A stretch of DNA of 33,473 nt from W0P28-013 sp963659365 (GCA_963659365.1 CAVKTI010000021.1:1-33473), one strand, 5' to 3'; positions 1 to 6,629 are shown, counted from the stretch's first letter. The notes: generated by a model from the sequence alone, not told the origin. Numbers and translations: made by a program.

Positions 1-197
1 ACGGTGCTGGTCTTTCCCAGCGGTCATCCTACATTTCAATGCGACTTGCGATTCCTCGTAAGTCTATGTTCTATACTCTATCGTCTATGTTCTCAAAACT
101 AAAACCGCACGCCTTTACGAGAATTATATGCAGCAGCGTGGGCTTGCGCCTCTTCACTGTCTTATGCGGTTTTGGCGATACCGACTAAAAAAAGCCT
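1..197. other. Spacer with no gene recognised
   Basis: I see no convincing gene here. The stretch around 60-97 (two 'gtctatgttct' words) resembles repeat words found in later spacers, for example near 12745 and 18900. A 9-bp inverted pair AAAACCGCA / TGCGGTTTT (about 105-113 and 165-173) brackets some 50 nt and could form a hairpin downstream of the leftward small-gene operon. That would suit a terminator, but no U-tract follows on either strand. Confidence 0.4.
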
Positions 198-461
198 TTA
201 ATTCATACCGAAAAGGTGCATAACATCGGTGTCGGCATCTTTCAGGTCTTCAATTCTATCCATAAGTGCCAGCATCGATTTGTCGTCAAAAACGGCGTTA
301 AGTGTTATATCTATTGCGCCCAACAAAAGCACCTTCAATCCCAACTCGGTGGGGTGGTATTTTGGGTGTTTAATTTTCTCATCGAGATACAGTTGTTGTA
401 TTTCGTTACGCTGTTGCACAAAGAAACGGCACGCCACTTGTAGCATTTTTTCGTCTATCAT
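198..461 (-). CDS. Hypothetical small protein of mobile element (87 aa)
   Basis: A small acidic, mostly helical protein of 87 residues that I do not recognise; no signal peptide, membrane segment or catalytic motif is visible. It is the last gene of a compact leftward operon of four tiny genes and starts 3 nt after the stop of the 63-residue gene upstream. The tight spacing is the main support that it is real. Position inside a tRNA-integrated element, behind two DNA-binding proteins, suggests an accessory or early-operon protein of a phage or integrative element. Confidence 0.6.
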   Translation of the reverse strand: MIDEKMLQVACRFFVQQRNEIQQLYLDEKIKHPKYHPTELGLKVLLLGAIDITLNAVFDDKSMLALMDRIEDLKDADTDVMHLFGMN

Positions 462-464
462 AAC

Positions 465-656
465 TCAAAAATTAAGGGTGATAAATTCAACGGCATTTGT
501 AAGTAGGTCGCTTTTTGAGCAAATTCCTTTGTTGTTGAACATCAGACGAACAAGTTTTAATTTTTCGTCGTCGTCGAGTACATACTGCTCCTCCGTCATC
601 GCGTCGATAACATCTTTAATTTCGATCGGAGCGCAAACGAATGTGTTTTTGTTCAT
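465..656 (-). CDS. Hypothetical small protein of mobile element (63 aa)
   Basis: An unrecognised 63-residue protein, rich in charged residues, with no membrane segment or known motif. It lies between the excisionase-like gene (18 nt upstream) and the 87-residue gene (3 nt downstream) on the same strand and is probably co-transcribed with them from the promoter near 1175-1206. Its support is operon position and an intact frame. Confidence 0.55.
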   Translation of the reverse strand: MNKNTFVCAPIEIKDVIDAMTEEQYVLDDDEKLKLVRLMFNNKGICSKSDLLTNAVEFITLNF

Positions 657-674
657 AGTTATAAAATTTTATTG

Positions 675-881
675 TTAGAATTTCAATTTAACTTCCTGAA
701 TTGGGAAGCGTTTTTGCAGATAGTCCTCGTACCAATCGGCGACGCGGTCGGCACGAAATACCCACGATTTGCCATCGTACATTTTTGGTATTCCTGCATC
801 TATTAGTTCGTTGGTGCGGTTTATCCCACAATCGAGATATGCGGCGAGTGCCTTTCGTCCGCGTAAAAATGCGCGTTCCAT
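675..881 (-). CDS. Excisionase-like helix-turn-helix protein (68 aa)
   Basis: A 68-residue protein with the layout of MerR/excisionase-type winged-helix proteins: a short N-terminal helix, 'KALAAYLDCGINRTNELID' as the helix-turn-helix (about 10-28), then a wing 'GKSWVFRADRVADWYED' in which the RAD-RVADW pattern matches the recognition end of small excisionase/AlpA-like domains. Proteins of this kind direct an integrase toward excision or act as small transcription factors. It begins 1 nt after the stop of the next HTH gene, so the two are probably coupled. The integrase it would work with is not in the window. Confidence 0.65.
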   Translation of the reverse strand: MERAFLRGRKALAAYLDCGINRTNELIDAGIPKMYDGKSWVFRADRVADWYEDYLQKRFPIQEVKLKF

Positions 882-882
882 A

Positions 883-1143
883 TTACCAAAGTTTTTTATA
901 TCCGTGCCGTTCGAGAATGTTGTTTATCTGTTCGCGGTCGCTTTTGCGCGGCACGCCGTTTTTGCACCACATCGAAAAGGTGGCGCGGCTTACGCCTGTC
1001 GCTTTGATTATATCGCTTCGAATAGGTCGGTAGTCGTTGAACGGCATATCCGAAACGAATTTTACAAATTTTGCGCGCTGGTCGTCGGGTGTGTTGGTAG
1101 CGTTGCGCTTGGTTTTGAATAATTTTTGCAATACATTTTTCAT
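883..1143 (-). CDS. Small helix-turn-helix DNA-binding protein (86 aa)
   Basis: An 86-residue basic protein with a lysine-rich N-terminus and a central helix-turn-helix ('RSDIIKATGVSRATFSMWC', about 42-60) resembling Cro/CI-type or phage regulatory proteins. It is the first gene of the leftward operon and faces the Xre repressor gene across a 130-bp intergenic region. A strong promoter ends about 30 nt upstream of its ATG. Role inferred from position: an early regulator opposing the Xre repressor, like Cro against CI. Family membership is not established. Confidence 0.6.
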   Translation of the reverse strand: MKNVLQKLFKTKRNATNTPDDQRAKFVKFVSDMPFNDYRPIRSDIIKATGVSRATFSMWCKNGVPRKSDREQINNILERHGYKKLW

Positions 1144-1174
1144 AAATAAAACACTGTTCTATTTTTTTACACTG

Positions 1175-1206
1175 CAAAGATATAACAATTTGTTTTGCTA
1201 AACAAA
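1175..1206 (-). promoter_or_regulatory. Leftward promoter of the small-gene operon
   Basis: Read on the minus strand, the -33 element TTTG (1203-1206) is followed after exactly 20 nt by the -7 element TATCTTTG (1175-1182), a perfect fit to the Bacteroidota TTTG-N20-TAnnTTTG pattern. Transcription should start near 1168-1170, giving a leader of about 25 nt before the ATG at 1143. Confidence 0.75.
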
Positions 1207-1208
1207 TT
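1187..1208. promoter_or_regulatory. Operator-like inverted repeat over the leftward promoter
   Basis: A perfect inverted repeat AATTTGTTT-TGCT-AAACAAATT (9-bp arms, 4-bp spacer) occupies the -33 element and most of the spacer of the leftward promoter. A dimeric repressor bound here would block that promoter. The Xre protein encoded next door is the obvious candidate; that assignment is inference. Confidence 0.6.
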
Positions 1209-1243
1209 ATTTTGGTATTTTTTTTATCAAAATGTTATATTTA

Positions 1244-1268
1244 TTTGATTATCAAACATTTAATTTTG
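1244..1268 (+). promoter_or_regulatory. Rightward promoter of the Xre gene with palindrome
   Basis: A consensus -7 element TAATTTTG (1261-1268) lies only 5 nt before the ATG at 1274, so the start point would fall at or beside the start codon and the mRNA would be leaderless. Upstream, a 13-bp palindrome TTTGATTATCAAA (1244-1256) covers the promoter spacer and could be a second operator for autoregulation. No good -33 element is visible at the usual distance. Confidence 0.55.
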
Positions 1269-1273
1269 CAACT

Positions 1274-1636
1274 ATGAATACAACAAACGAACAATTATTA
1301 AAAAATATACTCGAAATCCGACTAAAAAAAGGGTTTTCGCAGGAGTATATGGCGGAGAATTTGGGATTTACACAGCCTGGTTACTCTGTAATTGAACGCG
1401 GAATGCGTCAGATGGATTACAGTTTGTTATGTAGAATAGCAGATGTTTTTGATATGTCTGTTATAGATATTATAACCTATCCCGATAAGTATGTGCGTGC
1501 CGACGAGCGGCAGGCTGTAACAGCCGCCGCCGATGAAGAGAAGGTAACATTGTCGGTTGAATTGTCGGCGCACAAGCGCGAGCAGGTGCTGAAGTTGGTA
1601 TTTGGCGCAAACAATATAGAATTGTTTAACCGCTAA
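1274..1636 (+). CDS. Xre-family transcriptional regulator (120 aa)
   Basis: A 120-residue protein whose N-terminal two thirds is a Cro/CI-type helix-turn-helix: 'LEIRLKKGFSQEYMAENLGF' covers helices 1-2 and 'TQPGYSVIERG' is the recognition helix with the conserved Q-x-x-x-S-x-x-E-x-G spacing. The charged C-terminal tail (about 80-120) probably mediates dimerisation. I start at ATG 1274 rather than the in-frame ATG at 1232 because the promoter -7 box lies at 1261-1268 and the HTH begins soon after residue 1. As the only rightward gene of the element, facing the small-gene operon across two operator-like repeats, it is the likely maintenance repressor. Confidence 0.85.
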   Translation: MNTTNEQLLKNILEIRLKKGFSQEYMAENLGFTQPGYSVIERGMRQMDYSLLCRIADVFDMSVIDIITYPDKYVRADERQAVTAAADEEKVTLSVELSAHKREQVLKLVFGANNIELFNR

Positions 1637-1638
1637 CC

Positions 1639-1660
1639 AATCCGTGCAAAATCCGTGCAA
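1639..1660. repeat. Tandem 11-bp direct repeat near the att site
   Basis: Two perfect tandem copies of AATCCGTGCAA (1639-1649 and 1650-1660) lie just past the Xre gene and about 55 bp inside the element from the tRNA fragment. Directly repeated sites of this size at such a distance resemble arm-type or excisionase binding sites of tyrosine recombinases; function is inferred from position only. Confidence 0.45.
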
Positions 1661-1713
1661 GCAGCACGCTCTGAAAGGCTTTAACTATTTGGAAATAAAA
1701 CAGTTGTGTAACC

Positions 1714-1758
1714 CTCTTAATCAGCGGGTCGTGGGTTCGAGCCCCACCGGGAATACCA
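1714..1758 (+). tRNA. 3' half of tRNA-Lys(CTT), attachment-site end of the element
   Basis: The sequence folds as the 3' part of a tRNA: anticodon loop CTCTTAA (anticodon CTT, lysine) at 1714-1720, 3' anticodon strand TCAGC, variable loop GGGTC, T-arm GTGGG-TTCGAGC-CCCAC (1731-1747), acceptor strand CGGGAAT, discriminator A and encoded CCA (1756-1758). The 5' half is absent: neither the expected acceptor strand ATTCCCG nor a matching 5' anticodon strand lies upstream. Identity beginning in the anticodon loop is the classic outcome of tyrosine-integrase insertion into a tRNA gene. The complete tRNA should be at the other end of the element, outside the window. Confidence 0.8.
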
Positions 1759-1761
1759 CTG

Positions 1762-1801
1762 AAAATCAGGGAGTTACAAACAAAAACTGCCTGATTTTTT
1801 T
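1762..1801 (+). terminator. Rho-independent terminator of the tRNA-Lys gene
   Basis: Arms AAAATCAGG (1762-1770) and CCTGATTTT (1790-1798) are perfectly complementary around a 19-nt loop, and the 3' arm runs into a T-tract. It begins 3 nt after the encoded CCA, so it is the native terminator of the tRNA target gene. Confidence 0.75.
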
Positions 1802-1812
1802 ATTTTCGGAAC

Positions 1813-2061
1813 CATTAGTGTCCACTAAAAAAAACGCAAAAGCCCACTGAAATCATTGATAATCAATTTATTGCAAATAAAAATTAAGTGCGATGATTTG
1901 AATTTATTTTTGTAGTCTAAATCAGACCATTCAAGATAGAGAAATGTATATTTCTATTCAAATAGCCCCTAATTATGGGCAATTTTAAGTTTTTCGTCTT
2001 GGGAAAATAAATCAATTTTGTTTGATTTTTAACCTTTGAAAAATTTTAGTGGACACTAATG
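1813..2061. mobile_element. MITE-like element, 249 bp, 18-bp terminal inverted repeats
   Basis: The ends CATTAGTGTCCACTAAAA (1813-1830) and its exact reverse complement (2044-2061) form perfect 18-bp terminal inverted repeats. They are flanked by a perfect 9-bp direct repeat TTTCGGAAC (1804-1812 and 2062-2070), the target-site duplication. The 249-bp AT-rich interior has no open frame of note, so the element is non-autonomous and must be mobilised in trans. A 9-bp duplication with 18-bp ends would suit an IS4-like transposase, but I cannot assign the family. It sits exactly at the 3' end of the neighbouring glycosyltransferase gene and supplies that gene's stop codon. Confidence 0.85.
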
Positions 2062-3078
2062 TTTCGGAACAAAAATTTCCCATTTCAGCAGTTTGTCGAT
2101 GGCTTTTGTGAACAGGTTGCGGCGTTCGCCACTCCATTTCAAATAGCCTAAAACCGCTTTGTGATACCACCGTTGCGGATTGTCGAATGCGTGCTGCAGA
2201 CACCACTCTTCGTCCCAAATATCGAGCCAAGCGTATCGGCGCGTGCCATCTCGTTCGAAAAAGCGCACAACTTCATCGACATAGTACTGCCCCACATCGT
2301 CTAAATCTATCAGTTTCAGAACATCGACTCCATTGTCCGTATAAAACTTATAGGCATCGGCAGGCACATCGAATAGTTGCATGGGCGGCTCGCGATGGTA
2401 CATTCGGTAGATAGTAAACAAGTTCCAATGCGAATTTGCCGTTGCCAACGACGAAACTTGATAAAACCGCTCTTTATTGTTTTGGCGTGCCACATTCACA
2501 TGCGCAAAATGAAGCGAACAAAAATCCTCGATATTAGTTGTTTGAACACAATTTTCGGGCCACGGCAGTCGCCATTCGTGTATGAAATTGTCGGGAAATG
2601 CGCCGCCCCACAAATCCTTATCGACATGTACCGCCCAATAATAGGGCTGAAAAGTACTGTATTTCGTGCCGTTTGGACAAAGATTCATCCAACGCCAGCA
2701 GAAGCACTCGCCAGGTTGCGAAGTCAAAATAGCATTCCAAGCAGGCGTGTGCGTGAAATCGCCCGACAGAAACTCGTCGGCATCTAACGCAAAAAGAATT
2801 TTGTCGCCCTCTATTTTTTGCGCCGCCTCGAACAGCAATCTGCGTGTTGCCGCTTGGTGCATTTCGGCTTGCCGATTTTCGACAAGAATCACCTTCTCGT
2901 ACTGCGAATAAAGTTCTCGACTACCATCGGTAGACATCTGGTCGGCAACGATGATATAGTCCGCCCACAGCGATGTCGCTTGCAGAAAAGCACGCAGTAC
3001 CCACGCCTCGTTGCGCACTGGGGTAAGCACAATCAACAACGGCCGAGGCGAAACAGTTTCTTGAAAATTTTTCGACAT
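2056..3078 (-). CDS. Family 2 glycosyltransferase (340 aa)
   Basis: A GT-A-fold family 2 glycosyltransferase, expected to transfer a sugar from an activated nucleotide donor onto a growing glycan at the cytoplasmic face of the membrane. Visible features are the N-terminal strand 'LTPVRNE' (18-24), the nucleotide-binding 'DQMSTDGS' (46-53) and the metal-binding DxD-type 'DADEF' (99-103); the C-terminal half is Trp/Tyr-rich. Donor and acceptor cannot be read from sequence. It is the last gene of the leftward glycan operon, and its start overlaps the end of the GT61 gene by 46 nt. The last codon (His) and the stop TAG lie inside the inverted repeat of the MITE. Without the insertion the frame would run nine residues further than Lys339. 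Confidence 0.85.
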   Translation of the reverse strand: MSKNFQETVSPRPLLIVLTPVRNEAWVLRAFLQATSLWADYIIVADQMSTDGSRELYSQYEKVILVENRQAEMHQAATRRLLFEAAQKIEGDKILFALDADEFLSGDFTHTPAWNAILTSQPGECFCWRWMNLCPNGTKYSTFQPYYWAVHVDKDLWGGAFPDNFIHEWRLPWPENCVQTTNIEDFCSLHFAHVNVARQNNKERFYQVSSLATANSHWNLFTIYRMYHREPPMQLFDVPADAYKFYTDNGVDVLKLIDLDDVGQYYVDEVVRFFERDGTRRYAWLDIWDEEWCLQHAFDNPQRWYHKAVLGYLKWSGERRNLFTKAIDKLLKWEIFVPKH

Positions 3079-4152
3079 TTTCTATAAATTCGGTTGTTCA
3101 TTATCTGCATTTCCCAAAAAGAGAGATACAAGAAATAGGGTTTATGCGGTATTTTATGTTTCAAAAACGCCTCTAACTGCGGCGTGATGTAAAAGAAAAA
3201 CGGTCCATTCCATGGCTCTTCTCGGTTGGCGCACGACGAGTGATGCGCTACAACATATTCGACCTTACTGCCGCTCACGGCATCACTCAAATCCGAATAG
3301 GAGTTTTTGTAATCGGCCTTTTTTAGCACAACGCATTGTGCATCTTTATTACAAAAAAGTATGTTGTGCGACACAGAGCCTTCGCTTGCCGCAAAAAACG
3401 AGCAATTCATAGCATAATAGATGCACAGCCCAACCGACAAAGACTCTGGCGCAATAATTTCGTAACCGGCTTTGCTAAACTCATTTTCAACGCACTGCTC
3501 GTTAAACTCAATAGTTCGTTTTGGCTTCAGATATCGCCGTGTATAATAAATCTTCGGCTTTACCTCGATATTCGCATAGCGTTTCCCTACATTACACTTT
3601 ATTCTATCGATGGTTTGAACATACTCTTTTGTGTATGAGAGATGACCTTTCGCATAAAATAGAGAACTATCAGGTACGACTAAATCTCGGAATTTTTCAT
3701 TTTCAGTAATCTGTCTGAATTGAGCCACATCGCACCCTGCAAACGCAAACAACTCTTCCATATAGTGTGGCACTGTTTCGAGTCCCATTGTTATATACAC
3801 AATCTCGTATCCTGCATCTAAAAGTTGCTTAGAATAGTCCGTTTGTAAAAACCACAATTTTTTTAGGTTGTCGGTGATGACATGACCATAACAACTCACT
3901 ACAAAAAATCCGATGAATATAGCACACTTCTCGTTTTTATTGATATCAACCTCACTATTTGCAATACTGCACACATCTGGGGGGGGGGGTAACTTTCTGA
4001 TAATCAGCGCATTCGCGCCATACAGAAGAGGCAATGTATGCGCCATTGCTATTCTTTACACCGCCTTCGGCAGTGCGCCACGAAACAGATGGCACAACCG
4101 TCGCATCGGTCACATGCACAAAGCCCAGTTGTCTTTCAAGCAAAAAATTCAT
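3033..4152 (-). CDS. GT61-family glycosyltransferase, frameshifted at a poly-C tract
   Basis: A GT61 (DUF563-type) glycosyltransferase. Typical features are 'GHVITDNLKKLWFL' early in the catalytic part, a central 'YYTRR' and the late 'FFAASEGSVSHNILF'. The reading frame is split. From ATG 4152 the N-terminal segment, including a GT61-like 'GGVKNSNGAYIASS', reads to the C-tract (3979-3989, 11 nt) and then stops within about 10 codons. The rest of the protein continues in another frame, with a possible internal ATG at 4046. Removing one C (10 instead of 11) joins them into a 372-residue protein of normal family length. This is either an off-state phase-variable gene, a homopolymer sequencing error, or an N-truncated protein from 4046. 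It overlaps the next GT2 gene by 46 nt. Confidence 0.75.
3979..3989. repeat. 11-nt homopolymer (G on +, C on coding strand) in the GT61 gene
   Basis: Eleven consecutive G on the plus strand (coding strand C) lie about 55 codons into the GT61 gene. Tracts this long slip readily during replication. With 11 the frame is broken; 10 or 13 would restore it. Confidence 0.85.
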
Positions 4153-4161
4153 AAACTATAT

Positions 4162-4218
4162 TCAAAAACGAAGTCGAACATAAGCCGCCAGCAGCGCAAA
4201 ATCAATCGCCTGACTTCG
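4162..4218 (-). pseudogene. Relic C-terminal tail of a GT2 gene
   Basis: Between the GT11 stop and the GT61 start, one frame reads RSQAIDFALLAAYVRLRF-stop. It lines up without gaps with the last residues of the intact GT2 at 5186-6160 (RGPISFVLLAAYMKFKA-stop), sharing F-x-LLAAY and ending at the same length. It has no start and abuts the GT11 stop, so it looks like the stump of a second GT2 whose body was replaced by the GT11 gene. The match is short, hence moderate confidence. Confidence 0.45.
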
Positions 4219-4219
4219 G

Positions 4220-5146
4220 TTAGTTGTCAATTACCCAAACTTTGCCATTATAACGATTTTTCCAAGCGACCGACTCTGGCGTATTCATCAACACAAGCCC
4301 TTGCGTCGCATTTTTGTTCAACAAGGCAGCAAATTTTCCGAACGAGCCTATACTTGAAATTTGAAAATTACAAAGCGACAATAGATATAAATCGACATAG
4401 CCCCTATCAGACAAATTTTCTTCGATACAAACATATTTCACTGTAGGAATTTTGTCCAATATCTCGGTTTTCACATAATCCATTTCGTCGGAAAAGAAGA
4501 AAAATGTAACATCTTCGCATATTTCAAGAATTTTTTCTATGGCCTTGAAAAAATACTCTGGCGTTGCAGGACGACCATAAACTGGATTTCCATTGCTTAA
4601 ATCGCCCCGACGCACATGCACACCGCACGAAAACGCGCACTGTTGGATAATCGAAATATATTTACTTTGGACACATGGTTCTGGGAAAAAATCGTTTATT
4701 TTGGAGTACCAAACATCTGGCAGACTATACCAACCAAACATATAGCATGGCGGAGTTGTTTTCAACCAATCAAAACTTTCTAAATATTCGTTAGTTTTAC
4801 GCAAAAATCGAAGCCACAATTTTCTGCTTCTTTTTGTTGGTTGCCATTTTTGGAAATCGAGCGATGGGTATAATTTCAATAGATCGAAATTGCGCTCAAA
4901 TCGATTATCACAATCCTTGCCACCATTTTCTACGGCAAATATATCGTAATAAACATCAAGTTTTCTGGCTGCAAGAAGTTGCCCGCACACATAAACCTGC
5001 ATTTGGCTGCAAATTCCCCCATCCATAAACAAAACGATTTTATTACGATATGCAGGAATTAGGCGAAACAAAAGCCTAAATAAGCAATGCAAACTGTTTT
5101 TTATCTTTTTCATATTTTTTATTGGATAGTCTTTTTTGATGATCAT
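4220..5146 (-). CDS. Family 11 alpha-1,2-fucosyltransferase-like protein (308 aa)
   Basis: A GT11 fucosyltransferase, which moves L-fucose from GDP-fucose to a sugar acceptor, usually in alpha-1,2 linkage. The diagnostic donor-binding motif HVRRGD is at 177-182. The N-terminal glycine-rich segment 'MDGGICSQMQVY' (41-52) takes the place of the usual GGxGNQxFQY, followed by 'FFFFSDEMDYV' (215-225) and the C-terminal 'SSIGSFGKFAALL' (264-276), matching the family's SSFSWWAAWL-like block. Length is normal. An alternative start is Met12 (5113). The donor would come from gmd and fcl in the same cluster. The gene is visibly AT-richer than the housekeeping genes downstream, as is common for horizontally exchanged glycosyltransferases. 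Confidence 0.85.
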   Translation of the reverse strand: MIIKKDYPIKNMKKIKNSLHCLFRLLFRLIPAYRNKIVLFMDGGICSQMQVYVCGQLLAARKLDVYYDIFAVENGGKDCDNRFERNFDLLKLYPSLDFQKWQPTKRSRKLWLRFLRKTNEYLESFDWLKTTPPCYMFGWYSLPDVWYSKINDFFPEPCVQSKYISIIQQCAFSCGVHVRRGDLSNGNPVYGRPATPEYFFKAIEKILEICEDVTFFFFSDEMDYVKTEILDKIPTVKYVCIEENLSDRGYVDLYLLSLCNFQISSIGSFGKFAALLNKNATQGLVLMNTPESVAWKNRYNGKVWVIDN

Positions 5147-5185
5147 TGCTTATTTGGAAATTTACAAAAGCCATTATATTGGCAT

Positions 5186-6160
5186 TTAAGCCTTAAACTT
5201 CATATACGCCGCCAGCAGTACAAACGAGATTGGTCCGCGGAAAAAGCGATTAAACTTTTTGCGTTTATATTGTGCGGTTACAAGCAGTGATTTTTGCTGC
5301 TTGGCTTCGGCATAGCGAAAATGGTAGATGGCTTGACGCAACCGCAAATAGGCCGCTGCATCCTCCAATTTTTCATCAGAAAATACCTCGCCAAGTTCAT
5401 CGGGATAGAGGTCGCGCAAATAACGCTGTGCCTCAACTTTACCCAATGCAAACGAGAGGCGTTTATCGAACGAGGCATTTTTCGACATCGAATTTGGCGT
5501 TGCCCTATAAACCACGCAGCGGTCGGCAATGTAGGCGAACTTGGTGTGGTGTGCAAAAATAGCGTGCATCGGATAGTCCTCCATCGTTATGCCAAGTTTC
5601 TTCCACGAACGAATATCCACATATTGCAGCAGTTGCCGTTCAAAAAACACGGATGCCGCCAAGCCAATAGGGCCATAGTTTGTTAAAGTCCGCACATCGC
5701 CCTCTAAATCGTAATCGCCATCGGTACTTGGCAAAAGTTGTCCATCTTGTAATCGCCAACCTGCTGTACGCACAAAACCAAAGCCTTCGCGTTGTTCAAG
5801 ACAATCGAACTGTTTTTGCAGTTTCAGTGGGTCGCACCAATAATCATCGCCAGCACATTGCGCCACATATCGACCACGACAAAGTTCCAATACATCAGCG
5901 TAATTGTCGAGCATGCCACGATTTTTTTCTTGCTGTAAGAACACAATATATTCAGGATAGCGTTTTTGAAAGTCGGCACAAATTTGTCCCGTACCATCGG
6001 TGCTGGCATCGTCGCTCACTATCAATTCAAAAGGCACATCGCATTGCTGCGACAGAATACTATTCAAGCATTCAGTAATATACTCTTCTTGATTGTAAGT
6101 GGGTACAACCACCGAAATCAACGGCTGTTGGGTTAATTTTTCATCATTCTTTATTATCAT
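5186..6160 (-). CDS. Family 2 glycosyltransferase (324 aa)
   Basis: A family 2 glycosyltransferase with a textbook N-terminal domain: 'ISVVVPTYNQEEYI' (15-28), 'VSDDASTDGT' (48-57) and the metal-binding 'GDDYW' (104-108). The remainder resembles enzymes that add hexoses or deoxyhexoses in capsule and O-antigen clusters; substrate unknown. Its ATG overlaps the stop of the decayed acyltransferase gene (ATGA), showing the two were once translationally coupled. The C-terminal LLAAY tail is echoed in the scrap at 4162-4218. Confidence 0.88.
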   Translation of the reverse strand: MIIKNDEKLTQQPLISVVVPTYNQEEYITECLNSILSQQCDVPFELIVSDDASTDGTGQICADFQKRYPEYIVFLQQEKNRGMLDNYADVLELCRGRYVAQCAGDDYWCDPLKLQKQFDCLEQREGFGFVRTAGWRLQDGQLLPSTDGDYDLEGDVRTLTNYGPIGLAASVFFERQLLQYVDIRSWKKLGITMEDYPMHAIFAHHTKFAYIADRCVVYRATPNSMSKNASFDKRLSFALGKVEAQRYLRDLYPDELGEVFSDEKLEDAAAYLRLRQAIYHFRYAEAKQQKSLLVTAQYKRKKFNRFFRGPISFVLLAAYMKFKA

Positions 6161-6629
6161 AGCGATTTTGTTTTCAACAGGTACAGCAACGATGTATATC
6201 TAAAGGGGATTTCTATAAATTCCCCATTTTGTAAAAAATTTAATAACTGCTGGATTTCTGAACAGTTTTGTGTGCTTTTTGTTTTTGGGCTGCATCTGTC
6301 TGTCTTTTACTCAATTACAATGCCACCGCATTGCGCTTTCGTTCAAGCCAAACATCTGCTATCCCAAAATTCAAAAATCACTACAAGGCAATTTATAGAA
6401 ATCCCCTAAACAGTAAACTTTGCGCAAAGTTCTCTCCCAAGTTTAGCACAGTAGTCCATTAAAAGAAACAAGGCATAAAAAAAGTTACATAAAAACTAGA
6501 AAAAGCATCGAAAAACGGTGATTCGCTTATGCAACCAGCACTACGCAAAACAAATGGCGTATGAAACAACACCACGAGCAAAATAAGAATTCCATGGGCT
6601 ACATCTATGTACAATTTGCGTTCACTCAT
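6157..6629 (-). pseudogene. Decayed acyltransferase-3 (O-acetyltransferase) gene
   Basis: A frame starting at ATG 6629 overlaps the stop of the aminotransferase gene (AATGA). It encodes a typical acyltransferase-3 N-terminus: 'YIDVAHGILILLVVLFHTPF' (7-26), then 'FYVTFFMPCFF', like the family's FxMPLFFFISG block. A stop follows after 56 residues (6459-6461); one extra T would continue the family-like sequence to about 74 residues. About 40 nt beyond the inserted MITE, a short frame ends in LLYLLKTKSL-stop, overlapping the ATG of the next GT2, as expected for the gene's old 3' end. Most of the roughly 340-codon gene is therefore deleted, with a MITE at the junction. Such enzymes O-acetylate surface glycans. 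Confidence 0.65.
6205..6406. mobile_element. MITE-like element, 202 bp, 17-bp terminal inverted repeats
   Basis: The ends GGGGATTTCTATAAATT (6205-6221) and AATTTATAGAAATCCCC (6390-6406) are perfect inverted repeats and are flanked by TAAA on both sides (6201-6204 and 6407-6410), a 4-bp target duplication of the kind made by IS5-like transposases. The interior encodes nothing obvious. It sits in the remains of the acyltransferase-3 gene, between the aminotransferase and GT2 genes. A lone near-copy of one end occurs at 16580-16596. Confidence 0.8.

Noticed and set aside
1..1758. CRISPR array or phage structural genes in the mobile element
   Set aside because: No spaced direct repeats of CRISPR size are present, and only regulatory-size genes are visible, so the element could be phage or integrative; I leave its type open.
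1714..1758. A complete tRNA gene
   Set aside because: The 5' acceptor strand, D-arm and 5' anticodon strand are missing upstream, so only the 3' half is present.
3033..4046. GT61 gene taken as an intact 337-residue protein from ATG 4046
   Set aside because: This start reads only 19 codons before the C-tract with no family resemblance, whereas the upstream frame (from 4152) carries GT61-like sequence that joins after a one-base change; I keep the internal start only as an alternative.
6416..6431. Palindrome AACTTTGCGCAAAGTT as an operator
   Set aside because: It lies inside the decayed acyltransferase coding remnant, away from any promoter pattern on either strand.
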